Origin: JANYLB01 sp963837715
Lineage (GTDB): Bacteria > Actinomycetota > Acidimicrobiia > IMCC26256 > JANYLB01
DNA length: 64,000 nucleotides
NCBI GenBank assembly: GCA_963837715.1
Contig: CAWIOF010000004.1
Span: 682,001 to 746,000, forward strand
Direction: 5' to 3'
Part shown: positions 8,184-15,619 of the stretch, piece by piece
How positions within the stretch are numbered: the first letter of the stretch is position 1
Layout of the letters: each line of letters starts with the position of its first letter
The notes under the pieces: generated by a model
Database searches by the model: none
Seen by the model: the letters and a program-made list of their open reading frames with translations, nothing else
Told to the model about the DNA's origin: nothing
Position numbers and translations under genes: made by a program

Positions 8184-8186
8184 GAA

Positions 8187-8192
8187 TATCGT
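8187..8192 (+). promoter_or_regulatory. -10 box of the ferredoxin-P450 promoter
   Basis: TATCGT is exactly 17 bp from TTGACC (8164-8169), predicting a start near 8199 and a leader of about 20 nt. Confidence 0.6.
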
Positions 8193-8220
8193 TGAGGGGT
8201 CGCCGAGATGGAGCCGAAGC

Positions 8221-8421
8221 ATGCGTGTGCACGTGGATTCGGAACGCTGCCAGGGTCACAACCGCTGCTACGCGATCGCGCCCGACCTGTTCGAGGTCGA
8301 CGACCTCGGGTTCGCGACCGAGGTGGGCGACGGGACCGTGCCGACCGAGCTCGAAGATCAGGCCCGCCTCGCCGTGGCCAACTGCCCTGAGTACGCCATC
8401 GTGATCTCGGAGGACGCATGA
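8221..8421 (+). CDS. Ferredoxin with CXXHXXC...CP motif, P450 redox partner
   Basis: This is a 66-residue soluble ferredoxin. The cluster ligands are Cys10, Cys16 and Cys55 (in NCP). The position that holds a fourth cysteine in [4Fe-4S] ferredoxins is His13. Such single-cluster ferredoxins, usually [3Fe-4S], are known partners of actinobacterial cytochromes P450. The stop overlaps the P450 start (ATGA), so the two are co-translated and the ferredoxin very likely delivers electrons to that enzyme. Transcription should come from the palindrome-controlled promoter at 8164-8192. Confidence 0.9.
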   Translation: MRVHVDSERCQGHNRCYAIAPDLFEVDDLGFATEVGDGTVPTELEDQARLAVANCPEYAIVISEDA

Positions 8422-9638
8422 GCGAGCCCCGACCCGACGTCGCCGACTTCGCGACCGACTTCGACCACACCGACCCACAGTGGGTCACGGATCCGTTCCC
8501 GATCTGGGACGACCTCCGGGGCCGCTGCCCGGTCGCGCACACTGATCGGTACGGCGGCGCGTGGCTGCCGGTGACCCACGAGACCGTCGCAGCCGTCGCG
8601 TACGACACGGAGCACTTCACGTCGCGCTCGGTGATCATGAGCGAGCTCCGACCCGACGACACCATGCTCCCCGCGCCCATCGGCGTCGCGCCGCCGATCA
8701 CGTCGGACCCGCCGTTCCACGCCATGGCGCGCCGCATGTTGCTGCCGGCGTTCGGCCCGAAGAAGGTCGCCGAGTACGAAGCGTTCACACGCGACCTGTG
8801 TCGCGAGCTGCTCGATGCGTGTGCCGGGGAGGCAACCCTCGACGCCGCGGTCGACTACGCCCGGCACATCCCGGTGCGCGTCATCGTGAAGATGCTCGGG
8901 TTCCCCCAGGAGGACGCCGACATCTTCCGGGCGTTCATCCACCTCGTGATCGAAGGGGTGGACGCCAGCGCCGAGGAGCGCCAGGCGCAGTTCGACGCGA
9001 GCGACATCGACGTGTACCTCGATGCGCGCATCCAGGAGCACCTCGAGGAACCGCGCGACGACCTCACGACGTTCCTGCTCGAAGCTGAGCTCGACGGTGA
9101 GCGACTCCACCCCGACCACGTGCGCGGCACGATGATCCTTCTGATGATCGCCGGGATCGACACCACCTGGTCGGCGATCGGTGCGGCACTCTGGCACCTC
9201 GCGCAGAACCCCGAGGATCGCCGCCGCCTCGCGTCCGAACCGGCGCTGATGGACACCGCCGTCGAGGAGTTCTTGCGCGCGTACGCGCCGGTGACCATGG
9301 CCCGGATGGTCGCCGACGACTTCGAGTTCGAGGGGTGCCCCTTCTCGAAGGGCGACTGGGTGTTGCTCCCGTTCCCGGCCGCGAACCGCGACCCCGAGGC
9401 GTTCGCCGACGCCGACGAGGTCATCCTCGATCGCGCGGTCAACCGTCACGCGGCATTCGGTCTCGGCATCCACCGCTGCCTCGGTTCGAACCTCGCCCGC
9501 ATGGAGCTGCGGGTCGCGCTCGAAGAGTGGATCGCCCGATATCCCGACTTCGAGCTCACCGACCCCGACGCCGTCACGTGGTCGGCCGGTCAGGTCCGCG
9601 GCCCCCGCTCCGTCCCGGTGCGGGTGCTCCAACGGTGA
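8418..9638 (+). CDS. Cytochrome P450
   Basis: The 406-residue soluble P450 is complete. The I-helix oxygen-binding motif AGIDTT, the K-helix ExxR (EEFLR) and the heme-ligand loop FGLGIHRCLG (Cys354) are all present. Length and motifs fit bacterial class I monooxygenases, which take electrons from a ferredoxin; that ferredoxin is encoded immediately upstream with a 4-nt overlap. The substrate cannot be read from sequence. The TetR repressor and its operator suggest induction by the substrate or a related compound. Confidence 0.93.
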   Translation: MSEPRPDVADFATDFDHTDPQWVTDPFPIWDDLRGRCPVAHTDRYGGAWLPVTHETVAAVAYDTEHFTSRSVIMSELRPDDTMLPAPIGVAPPITSDPPFHAMARRMLLPAFGPKKVAEYEAFTRDLCRELLDACAGEATLDAAVDYARHIPVRVIVKMLGFPQEDADIFRAFIHLVIEGVDASAEERQAQFDASDIDVYLDARIQEHLEEPRDDLTTFLLEAELDGERLHPDHVRGTMILLMIAGIDTTWSAIGAALWHLAQNPEDRRRLASEPALMDTAVEEFLRAYAPVTMARMVADDFEFEGCPFSKGDWVLLPFPAANRDPEAFADADEVILDRAVNRHAAFGLGIHRCLGSNLARMELRVALEEWIARYPDFELTDPDAVTWSAGQVRGPRSVPVRVLQR

Positions 9639-9647
9639 ACCGGTGAC

Positions 9648-9690
9648 TCCCGGGTGAGGGCCGGATACATCTCCGGCTCCTCACCCGGGA
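9648..9690. terminator. Large hairpin after P450 gene
   Basis: TCCCGGGTGAGG (9648-9659) and CCTCACCCGGGA (9679-9690) form a perfect 12-bp stem, with CCGG/CCGG inside. It lies 9 bp after the P450 stop and probably ends transcription. Confidence 0.6.
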
Positions 9691-9931
9691 CACGCGAATG
9701 TGGGGGCGGGTCCACAACACGCGACGCCGGCACCGCTCGCGGACGGCGAAGACCGCAGCTGCATCCCGGTGTACCGGGCTCGTCCGACCTGGCCTCGGCT
9801 CCAAGCCATTCCTCGGGGTGGCCCATGACCGTCGCGGACGAGCGTTGCGCCTGCCGGGGTCTGGAGCGGGCAGGTCCGTGAACAGGAGGGTCCACGGAAC
9901 CGCTCTCAACCTACCGCTGTGGCGGCGATTG
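9691..9931. other. Intergenic region without a recognisable gene
   Basis: About 240 bp between the P450 hairpin and the end of the convergent ANTAR gene. I see no credible reading frame or motif here. Confidence 0.4.
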
Positions 9932-10663
9932 TCAACCGGCGCCGCCGGCCACGCTCTCGATCGCGAGCTCTCGTGACACCAGCGCGCGGGCGACCTCGGC
10001 GAGGCGCTCGTTGTGTGAGCGCGCGTAGGACCGCATCACCGCGAAGGCCGCTTCCATGTCGAGGCCCGCGCCCGCCGCGAGCACGCCTTTGGCCTGTTCG
10101 ATCACGACGCGGCTGTCGAGCGCATGTTGCAGCTGCTCGGAGAGCAGCCGTGACTCCGCGGCGATGCGGTGCTGCACGATGCCGATGGTCGCGACGTCGG
10201 CGATCGCCTGTGCCACCATCACATCGTCGGTCCCGAGGGCGCCGCCCTCGACGCGCAGCAGGTTCAGCGATCCAATGGTCTGTTCGCGGTAGCGCATCGG
10301 GAGCGCCAGCGCGGCGCGGTATCCGGCGTCGATCGCCTCCGGCGCGAACACCGGCCAGCGACCCCGGTCCTGCTCGAGGTCAGTCGACGAGACCGACTGA
10401 CCCAAGCGGTAGCAGTCGACGCAGGGGCCTTCGTCGTGCTGGAGCTCGAACAGCTCGAGCAGCCGCATGCCCTCACTCGAAGCGGCCGCCACCCGTAGCG
10501 GGGCCCCGTTGCTCGCGAGCATGAGGCCGGCCTGCGAGACGTCGAAGAGCTCGACGCATCGGGAGGCCAACACCGTGAGGAGATCGAGGACGTCGTAGTC
10601 GTCGACGAGGCTGTCGGCGATCTCGACGAACGTGCGGGCGACCAGACCCTCGCGTGGGGTCAT
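9932..10663 (-). CDS. GAF-ANTAR regulatory protein
   Basis: The 243-residue protein has an N-terminal GAF sensor domain (about 10-160; motifs LFDVSQAGLML, DEGPCVDCYRLG, RAALALPMRY) and a C-terminal ANTAR RNA-binding domain (about 170-230; LDSRVVIEQAKGVLA). ANTAR domains bind tandem hairpins in nascent RNA and prevent termination. The Cys pair in EGPCVDCY is common in actinobacterial GAF-ANTAR proteins. Its start overlaps the stop of the preceding GAF-ANTAR gene by 4 nt (ATGA), so both are made from one message and may act together. The signal is unknown. Confidence 0.85.
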   Translation of the reverse strand: MTPREGLVARTFVEIADSLVDDYDVLDLLTVLASRCVELFDVSQAGLMLASNGAPLRVAAASSEGMRLLELFELQHDEGPCVDCYRLGQSVSSTDLEQDRGRWPVFAPEAIDAGYRAALALPMRYREQTIGSLNLLRVEGGALGTDDVMVAQAIADVATIGIVQHRIAAESRLLSEQLQHALDSRVVIEQAKGVLAAGAGLDMEAAFAVMRSYARSHNERLAEVARALVSRELAIESVAGGAG

Positions 10664-11433
10664 GGTGCGCCGTCGTTTGCTGCGTGGTCGATGCGAAGAC
10701 CGTGTTCCACGATCGCGATAGCGATCTGATCAACGGTCTCTCCGCACGAGTAGGCATACGCGTGGAGTCGGAGCAGCGCGACCTGCACGGTGACGTCGAG
10801 TTGCACCGAGAGCATCCCGGATGCCTGATGCACCACTGAACGCAGCCGGGCAGGATGGTCGAACGCGCCGGCCAGAGCGCCCGGCACCGTGTCGGTCTGG
10901 AGGGCGAGGATCGTCTCCGCGATCACGTCGGCCATGGTCAATGCGTCGGACATCTGAGTCGCGCTCAACGATCCTGGTTCGTCGCAGTACAGGTCGAGCG
11001 CACCGATCGGGACGCCGCGTTCCGCAATCGGGAAGCCGAAGAGAGCTTCGACCCCGGCGGCGACCGCCGGTCCGGCGAGACCCGGCCACCGGTCGATCTC
11101 CGGATCAGCGAGGTGCGGCTCCGAGACCGGTTGGCCTGTCGTCCAGGTGTCGACACACGGCCCGACGCCGAGAGTGAACTGGAGATCCTCGACGAGACGG
11201 ATCGCGTCATCGGTGCCGCCAAGGCTGAGACCCTGGACGCGGTCGAGCCCGACCGTGATCCCCGCACCGGTCACGTCGACGAGGTCGACGCACGCGCGCA
11301 GGAGCCGACCGCCGGGATCTCGGCCGGCATCACGATCTTCGGCGATGCCCAGTCGAACCCGTTCCAACTCGCTGACGTCCACGATCGGTCTCCTCGTCAC
11401 ACGCGCATCGTCGGCTGCGTCTGACAACACCAT
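10660..11433 (-). CDS. GAF-ANTAR regulatory protein (paralogue)
   Basis: This is the upstream partner of the following GAF-ANTAR gene. A GAF domain occupies about residues 20-170 (CVDLVDVTGAGITV, GVGPCVDTWTTG, ALFGFPI) and a C-terminal ANTAR-like helical domain about 185-250 (RLRSVVHQASGMLSVQL). The ANTAR part departs from consensus (HQASG in place of EQAKG), so RNA binding may differ. The start is uncertain: ATG 11433 gives 257 residues, but the frame stays open further upstream and I see no good ribosome site. The promoter may involve TACCGT or TACATC near 11470-11495. Confidence 0.7.
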   Translation of the reverse strand: MVLSDAADDARVTRRPIVDVSELERVRLGIAEDRDAGRDPGGRLLRACVDLVDVTGAGITVGLDRVQGLSLGGTDDAIRLVEDLQFTLGVGPCVDTWTTGQPVSEPHLADPEIDRWPGLAGPAVAAGVEALFGFPIAERGVPIGALDLYCDEPGSLSATQMSDALTMADVIAETILALQTDTVPGALAGAFDHPARLRSVVHQASGMLSVQLDVTVQVALLRLHAYAYSCGETVDQIAIAIVEHGLRIDHAANDGAP

Positions 11434-11696
11434 CGTGTTCGTGTCGCCACCGGAAGGTTGCGTCGTCGAGATGTACTCCGTCGTTCGACGGTACCACCGG
11501 CTGCAAATGCCCGCCCCCGCCGCCGAGACCCGTAGTTCTACTGATGGGGCGACGATCCGCTGGTCGCGAATCTGGCCCACGTCCTCGGACTCGCCGTGAC
11601 CGCCGACGCGTGGTCGGGTGCGAGCTCGCCCAGGCGCACCGCACCTGCCCGTCGCTGTTGCGGAGCACTCGCACCGTCACGACGTGACGCGTGAGC
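11434..11696. other. Intergenic region
   Basis: This stretch of about 260 bp lies between the GAF-ANTAR start and the end of the next minus-strand gene. It probably holds the GAF-ANTAR promoter: TACCGT on the minus strand lies within a short inverted repeat CGTCGAACGACG near 11480-11492. No gene is supported. Confidence 0.35.
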
Positions 11697-12119
11697 TCAG
11701 GTGGCGCGCATCCGGTTGCCCCGCGCGTTGTGCTCGACCTCTGCGCGATCGAGGTGCTCCATCAGCGGCGGGACGTACATGCCGAAGCGGCCACGCAGAC
11801 CCTTCTTCAGGCCGTACCAGCCGCCGATCGGGTTGTCGGATGACCGGGCCCAGGCCTCGACGGTGCCGTCCTTCGCAGGCTTCTGCTCGTCGGCCGACCC
11901 CAGCACCATCCAGTCGCCGCGGGCGCGCAGCATCGCGTCGAGATCGTCGAGGCACCGGGCGTCGTAGAGCAGCACGGTCTTGCCGACGGTGCACACGATC
12001 ACGTCGATACCGTCACGCTCGTCGCGGTGCATCGTGTACTCGGAGCTGAGCGGCGGGGTCTTCAGGCGCCAGGGATCGTCGGCTGTCCCGGTCCCGCTGC
12101 TGATCGGTGCGTCACCCAT
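11697..12119 (-). CDS. Conserved hypothetical protein
   Basis: The 140-residue soluble protein is one I cannot place in a named family. It starts with a linker (SSGTGTADDPWRLKTPPLSSEYTM), then a mixed alpha/beta region (IDVIVCTVGKTVLLYDARCLDDLDAML) and a basic C-terminus with RGRFGMYVPPLMEHL. There is no signal peptide or membrane segment. ATG 12119 is chosen because GAGGAG lies 7-8 nt upstream. It is divergent from the SDR gene, with only 44 bp between the starts. Confidence 0.6.
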   Translation of the reverse strand: MGDAPISSGTGTADDPWRLKTPPLSSEYTMHRDERDGIDVIVCTVGKTVLLYDARCLDDLDAMLRARGDWMVLGSADEQKPAKDGTVEAWARSSDNPIGGWYGLKKGLRGRFGMYVPPLMEHLDRAEVEHNARGNRMRAT

Positions 12120-12151
12120 CGCGAACTCCTCACGTCGGCGCCGGACCACGG

Positions 12152-12157
12152 TACCGT
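12152..12157 (+). promoter_or_regulatory. -10 box of leaderless promoter for the SDR gene
   Basis: TACCGT lies 6 nt before ATG 12164, predicting a leaderless transcript and fixing the start. Confidence 0.6.
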
Positions 12158-12163
12158 CCGGCC

Positions 12164-13018
12164 ATGACGAAACGGGTGGTGCTGATCACAGGGTGCAGCA
12201 GCGGGATCGGGCTGGAGACGGCGCTCGCGTTCGCGCGTGCCGGCGACACCACGGTCGCGACGATGCGGAACCCGGCCAAGGCCGAGCGCCTCACCGGTCG
12301 AGCGACGGAGGAGGGTCTCCAGATCGAGCTGGTGCAGCTCGACGTGACCGACGACTCCTCGGTCGAGGCCGCAGTGGCCGAGGTCGAGGGCCGGCACGGT
12401 GCGATCGACGTGGTGGTGAACAACGCGGGAGTCGGCTACGACGGCGCGATCGAGACGATCGACATCGACCGGGCCCGGAACGTCATGGAGGCCAACCTCT
12501 GGGGCCCCGTGCGCGTCGTCCGCGCCGTGCTCCCGGGGATGCGGGCCCGCGGCGCCGGGGTGATCGTGAACGTGGGCTCGATCTCGGGGCGTGTGCCCGG
12601 CATGCCGTTCCAGGGTTTCTACGCTGCCAGCAAGCACGGGATCGGGGTGCTCAGCGAGGCACTCGCCGGCGAGGTGGAGCAGTTCGGCATCCGCGTGGCG
12701 TGCATCGAGCCGGGCTTCTTCGCCACCGAGATCGTCGCCAACGCCGACGACGGTCACGACGCCGGTCCCTACGAGGCGGAGTACCAATGGGTGAAGTCGT
12801 TCTTCGAGAAGAACATGGAATCGGCGAGCGGTGACCCGGCAACGGTCGCCGCGGCGATCGTCGCGGCCGCCGACGATCCGGCGACGCCGATGCACGTGGT
12901 CGTGGGCGACGACGCGGTGGGGTTCGTCGCGCTCGTCGACAGCTTGGACTCGTACGAAGCGTGGAAGCCGCTGAGTGAGCAGGTCGTGGCCGGCGTGGCG
13001 GGACCGCGTCCGAGGTAG
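12164..13018 (+). CDS. Short-chain dehydrogenase/reductase (SDR)
   Basis: The 284-residue classical SDR has the cofactor motif TGCSSGIG (about 9-16), NNAG, and an active-site Ser (VGSIS) with YAASK (Tyr-x-x-x-Lys). The acidic/basic pattern after the second strand (MRNPAKAERL) has an Arg that favours NADP. The protein should reduce or oxidise a carbonyl/alcohol group; the substrate is unknown. It is convergent with the carotenoid oxygenase gene, with 4 bp between stops. Confidence 0.9.
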   Translation: MTKRVVLITGCSSGIGLETALAFARAGDTTVATMRNPAKAERLTGRATEEGLQIELVQLDVTDDSSVEAAVAEVEGRHGAIDVVVNNAGVGYDGAIETIDIDRARNVMEANLWGPVRVVRAVLPGMRARGAGVIVNVGSISGRVPGMPFQGFYAASKHGIGVLSEALAGEVEQFGIRVACIEPGFFATEIVANADDGHDAGPYEAEYQWVKSFFEKNMESASGDPATVAAAIVAAADDPATPMHVVVGDDAVGFVALVDSLDSYEAWKPLSEQVVAGVAGPRPR

Positions 13019-13022
13019 CTCC

Positions 13023-14420
13023 CTACGCGGCGAACCAGTTGCCGTGCAGCCCGGCCGGAACGCGGAAGGGGAGCTCGACCGTCGCGACCGGTCCCGCGGT
13101 GATGTCGCTCGAGTCGAGCACGACCCAGTCGCTGCGGAGCGTCTCGAGATCGGTGCGGAAGGTGACGTAGTAGCCGTCCTCCGGCCCGCCGCCGTCGCGG
13201 GGAGCGAACACGACCTCGTCGAACACCTTGCTGCCCGAGTCCCACTCGGTGGTCGCACCCGTCTCGGTGTCGACGCGGATGAGCACGTTGAACTCGCCCG
13301 TCGGTCGGTCCGGTGTCTTGCCGGAGACGGTGAAGTACCGGTGTGGTCGGGTCTGCAGGCGGTCGTCGATCCGAGGGAACTCGACGATGCGGTCGTCGAA
13401 CGACGACAGCCGGACCGTCCCGCTCTTCGGTTCGATGCGCGCTCGCACGGCGGCTCCGGTCTGGCCCTTCGACGGACCCAGTGCGAAGTGGTCGAACTGC
13501 GCGAGGTCGACGACGATCTCGTCGCCGTCTTCGTAGGCGTTCGCGAAGTGGTACGCCCAGAACGGATCGGTCTCGACCCATCGGACTTCGGCCGAGGTCC
13601 CGTTCCGCGGGATCACGGCGATCCGCAGCGGCTTCTCGGGGTTCCACGCCAGCGGGCTGCCGCTGCCCGTCATGAGCGCCTGCAGATCGAACTCGGCGGG
13701 CGCGACGAACAGCAGCACGAAGCGCTCGGTGAGTGCGAAGTCGTGGATCATGTACGCGCCGTCGAGCTCGATCGGATCGGGTGCGTGCGCCACGGTGCCG
13801 TCGGCAGCGATCGACGCCCACAGCAGATAAGGCTCCGCGAGGTCGTACCGGAACAGGAACATCTCGCCCGTCGTCGGATCGATGCGCGGATGCGCGCACG
13901 AACCCGGGATCGCGCCGGCCCAGGTGAACGGCTCGGTACCCACGACCTCGAGCCCCGCCGTGACCTCCCAGGGCGGGTCCACCTCCGACATCGCCAACCA
14001 CCGCCCGCCGTGGTGGACGATGTTGATGAACGGCGCAGGCTTGAACCCGTTGGCGTACGGCGCCGGTACGACGTCGGGTCCCGGCAGGTACGGCGTCATG
14101 AGTCCGGCCCAGAGCGCGCGACCGGCGGTCTGCTCGAGGCGGAGCTGGGGGTTCCAGAGCGTCCGGTTGCGGTACCGAGTCGAGCCGTCGTCGTCGATCC
14201 AGATCCCGTGCAGCATCGCGTCGCCCTCGAGCGGGAACGTGTAGCTGCCGAGCGGCGGGAACAGGGGGTTGGGACCGTTCCGCAGGTACGCACCGCGAAG
14301 GTCGCCCGGGATCTCGCCGCGCACGGTGAGATCGGCGACGTCGTGCTCCTCGTGCACGGGTGCGAACACCCCGGAGAGCGCGGGGATCTGCGCCGGATCG
14401 ACGGGTGCGGGAGGTTCCAT
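13023..14420 (-). CDS. Carotenoid cleavage oxygenase family protein (RPE65-like)
   Basis: The 465-residue protein is a predicted seven-bladed beta-propeller non-heme iron dioxygenase. The four expected iron-ligand histidines are visible in CAHPRID, MIHDFALT, WAYHFANAY and the C-terminal LHGNWF. The N-terminal GEIPGDLRGAYLRNGPNPLF is a family signature. Such enzymes cleave carotenoids, apocarotenoids or stilbene-type double bonds; which one applies here is not evident. ATG 14420 begins the conserved region; a CACAAT box 6 nt upstream could drive a leaderless message. Confidence 0.88.
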   Translation of the reverse strand: MEPPAPVDPAQIPALSGVFAPVHEEHDVADLTVRGEIPGDLRGAYLRNGPNPLFPPLGSYTFPLEGDAMLHGIWIDDDGSTRYRNRTLWNPQLRLEQTAGRALWAGLMTPYLPGPDVVPAPYANGFKPAPFINIVHHGGRWLAMSEVDPPWEVTAGLEVVGTEPFTWAGAIPGSCAHPRIDPTTGEMFLFRYDLAEPYLLWASIAADGTVAHAPDPIELDGAYMIHDFALTERFVLLFVAPAEFDLQALMTGSGSPLAWNPEKPLRIAVIPRNGTSAEVRWVETDPFWAYHFANAYEDGDEIVVDLAQFDHFALGPSKGQTGAAVRARIEPKSGTVRLSSFDDRIVEFPRIDDRLQTRPHRYFTVSGKTPDRPTGEFNVLIRVDTETGATTEWDSGSKVFDEVVFAPRDGGGPEDGYYVTFRTDLETLRSDWVVLDSSDITAGPVATVELPFRVPAGLHGNWFAA

Positions 14421-14470
14421 CGCCGGATTGTGGCAGCTGATCCCGCCGGCCGGGGCGACCAATGGCGCGA

Positions 14471-15337
14471 TCAGTCGGAGAAGGAGAACAGGAAGAGCTG
14501 GGTGGCGTAGGCGACGAGGCGGGGATCGTCGCGTTGCTCCGGTCCGTAATCCCACAGGGCCATGTCGGCGGATGCGTAGCCGTCGCCCGCGTAGCGCGCC
14601 CGGTTGTGGCCGAGCACCCACGGCGACCGACACTCGTCGAGGAGATGCACCGTGAGATCGACACTGGGCGCGAACCAGTTGCGCTCCTGGGGGCCGAGCC
14701 GTTCACCGACCGCGCCGGGCATCGTGTCGGCGAGCACGACGAGCGAGTACGGGTCGATCACCCCGGCGTCGTCGAAGGGGGCGTCGTCGAAGCGGTACCA
14801 GAACGCTCGCTCGGCCCGATCGGGTTCGTAGTCGTCCCAGGGGGCGTGACCGATCACGGGCCGACCCTCGACGAGGCGGTCCCAGAACGGCATCGGCGGG
14901 AACGTCTCCACCCCGGGTGGCGGTGGGTCGCGGAACGACGGGCACACGTCGGGGCCGGGGATGTCGGATGGTGGCTCGAGGTCGGTGAAGTCGAACCCCT
15001 TGCGGCTCGAACCGAAGATCGCAGTGGTGAGGTGTCCGCGTGGCGCACCGGCGTTGCGGACCTCCGCCCGGAGGTGCGACATCGACCGGCCCCGGCGCAA
15101 CAACTCGGCGTCGATCTCCACCGGGCCGGCCGCGACCTGGGCCATGAACGAGGTGTGCAGGGTGCGGAGTCGTTGCGCAGGATCGTCGAGCTCGGCCGCC
15201 ATGGCCCGCAGCGCCAGCGCGGTGACCACGCCGCCCTGCGGCATGGGGCGGAGGCTCCAGACATCGTCGATGTCGGCGGTGTAGCGGCCCGGTCCGGCTG
15301 ACCGGACCTGGGTGCCGTCGAGGAAGGGGTTGCCCAT
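14471..15337 (-). CDS. Acyl-CoA thioesterase family protein (double hotdog)
   Basis: The 288-residue protein fits the TesB-like tandem hotdog thioesterases. The first hotdog (about 1-115) contains MPQGGVVTALALRAM and LHTSFMAQVAAGPVEI, and the second (about 180-285) contains VDLTVHLLDECRSPWVLGHNRARYAGDGYASADMALWD, here with a typical aspartate before GY. It should hydrolyse acyl-CoA thioesters; chain length is unknown. ATG 15337 is supported by GACCGT 7 nt upstream and TTGACG about 18 bp before it. It is divergent from the leuA leader. Confidence 0.82.
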   Translation of the reverse strand: MGNPFLDGTQVRSAGPGRYTADIDDVWSLRPMPQGGVVTALALRAMAAELDDPAQRLRTLHTSFMAQVAAGPVEIDAELLRRGRSMSHLRAEVRNAGAPRGHLTTAIFGSSRKGFDFTDLEPPSDIPGPDVCPSFRDPPPPGVETFPPMPFWDRLVEGRPVIGHAPWDDYEPDRAERAFWYRFDDAPFDDAGVIDPYSLVVLADTMPGAVGERLGPQERNWFAPSVDLTVHLLDECRSPWVLGHNRARYAGDGYASADMALWDYGPEQRDDPRLVAYATQLFLFSFSD

Positions 15338-15344
15338 GAGGAGA

Positions 15345-15350
15345 ACGGTC
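15345..15350 (-). promoter_or_regulatory. -10 box of leaderless thioesterase promoter
   Basis: GACCGT on the minus strand lies 7 nt before ATG 15337, with TTGACG 18 bp further upstream as a -35. Confidence 0.5.
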
Positions 15351-15420
15351 GTCGCGTGCACACCACTGCGTCAACCGAGTTTCGCGGGCCGCCACCCGGC
15401 ACGCGCATCGACTCGCCGCG

Positions 15421-15449
15421 TTGACAATCGGACCGAGACGTGCGATCGT
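15421..15449 (+). promoter_or_regulatory. leuA promoter (TTGACA-17-GATCGT)
   Basis: TTGACA (15421-15426) and GATCGT (15444-15449) are separated by 17 bp. The predicted start falls on the ATG of the leader peptide at 15457, so the leader peptide itself is probably leaderless. Confidence 0.65.
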
Positions 15450-15456
15450 CGCCGTG

Positions 15457-15492
15457 ATGTTCCGCCCGACCGCCCTCCTCCTGCTCATGTAG
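15457..15492 (+). CDS. leuA leader peptide MFRPTALLLLM
   Basis: An 11-codon frame ATG...TAG encodes four consecutive leucines just before its stop. Its G pairs into the first hairpin of the attenuator. Ribosome stalling at the Leu codons during leucine shortage would change the folding downstream and allow transcription into leuA. This is the classical attenuation design known for leuA in other bacteria; here it rests on sequence alone. Confidence 0.75.
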   Translation: MFRPTALLLLM

Positions 15493-15562
15493 GCAAGCAC
15501 CCCCTCCCCGGTGCTTGCCCAAGCTCCTGTGCCCTCGTGGCCGGGAGTTTTTTTGTGGGCAA
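15492..15562 (+). promoter_or_regulatory. leuA attenuator
   Basis: Hairpin 1 is GGCAAGCACC (15492-15501) with GGTGCTTGCC (15510-15519), a perfect 10-bp stem that begins in the leader stop codon. A second stem, CTCC...GGGAG (15524-15547), is followed by seven T residues (15548-15554), an intrinsic terminator. TTGCCCA (15515-15521) can pair instead with TGGGCAA (15556-15562), which competes with hairpin 1. The T-run is striking in such a GC-rich sequence. Confidence 0.7.
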
Positions 15563-15619
15563 AATCCGGTCCAGACGGGGAAATCCGGTTCCGATACCAC
15601 CCTGAACGAGAGAGTCGAC

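Noticed and set aside
9691..9931. Small gene in the gap after the P450 hairpin
   Set aside because: Candidate frames are short, lack a start signal and have biased composition without any motif.
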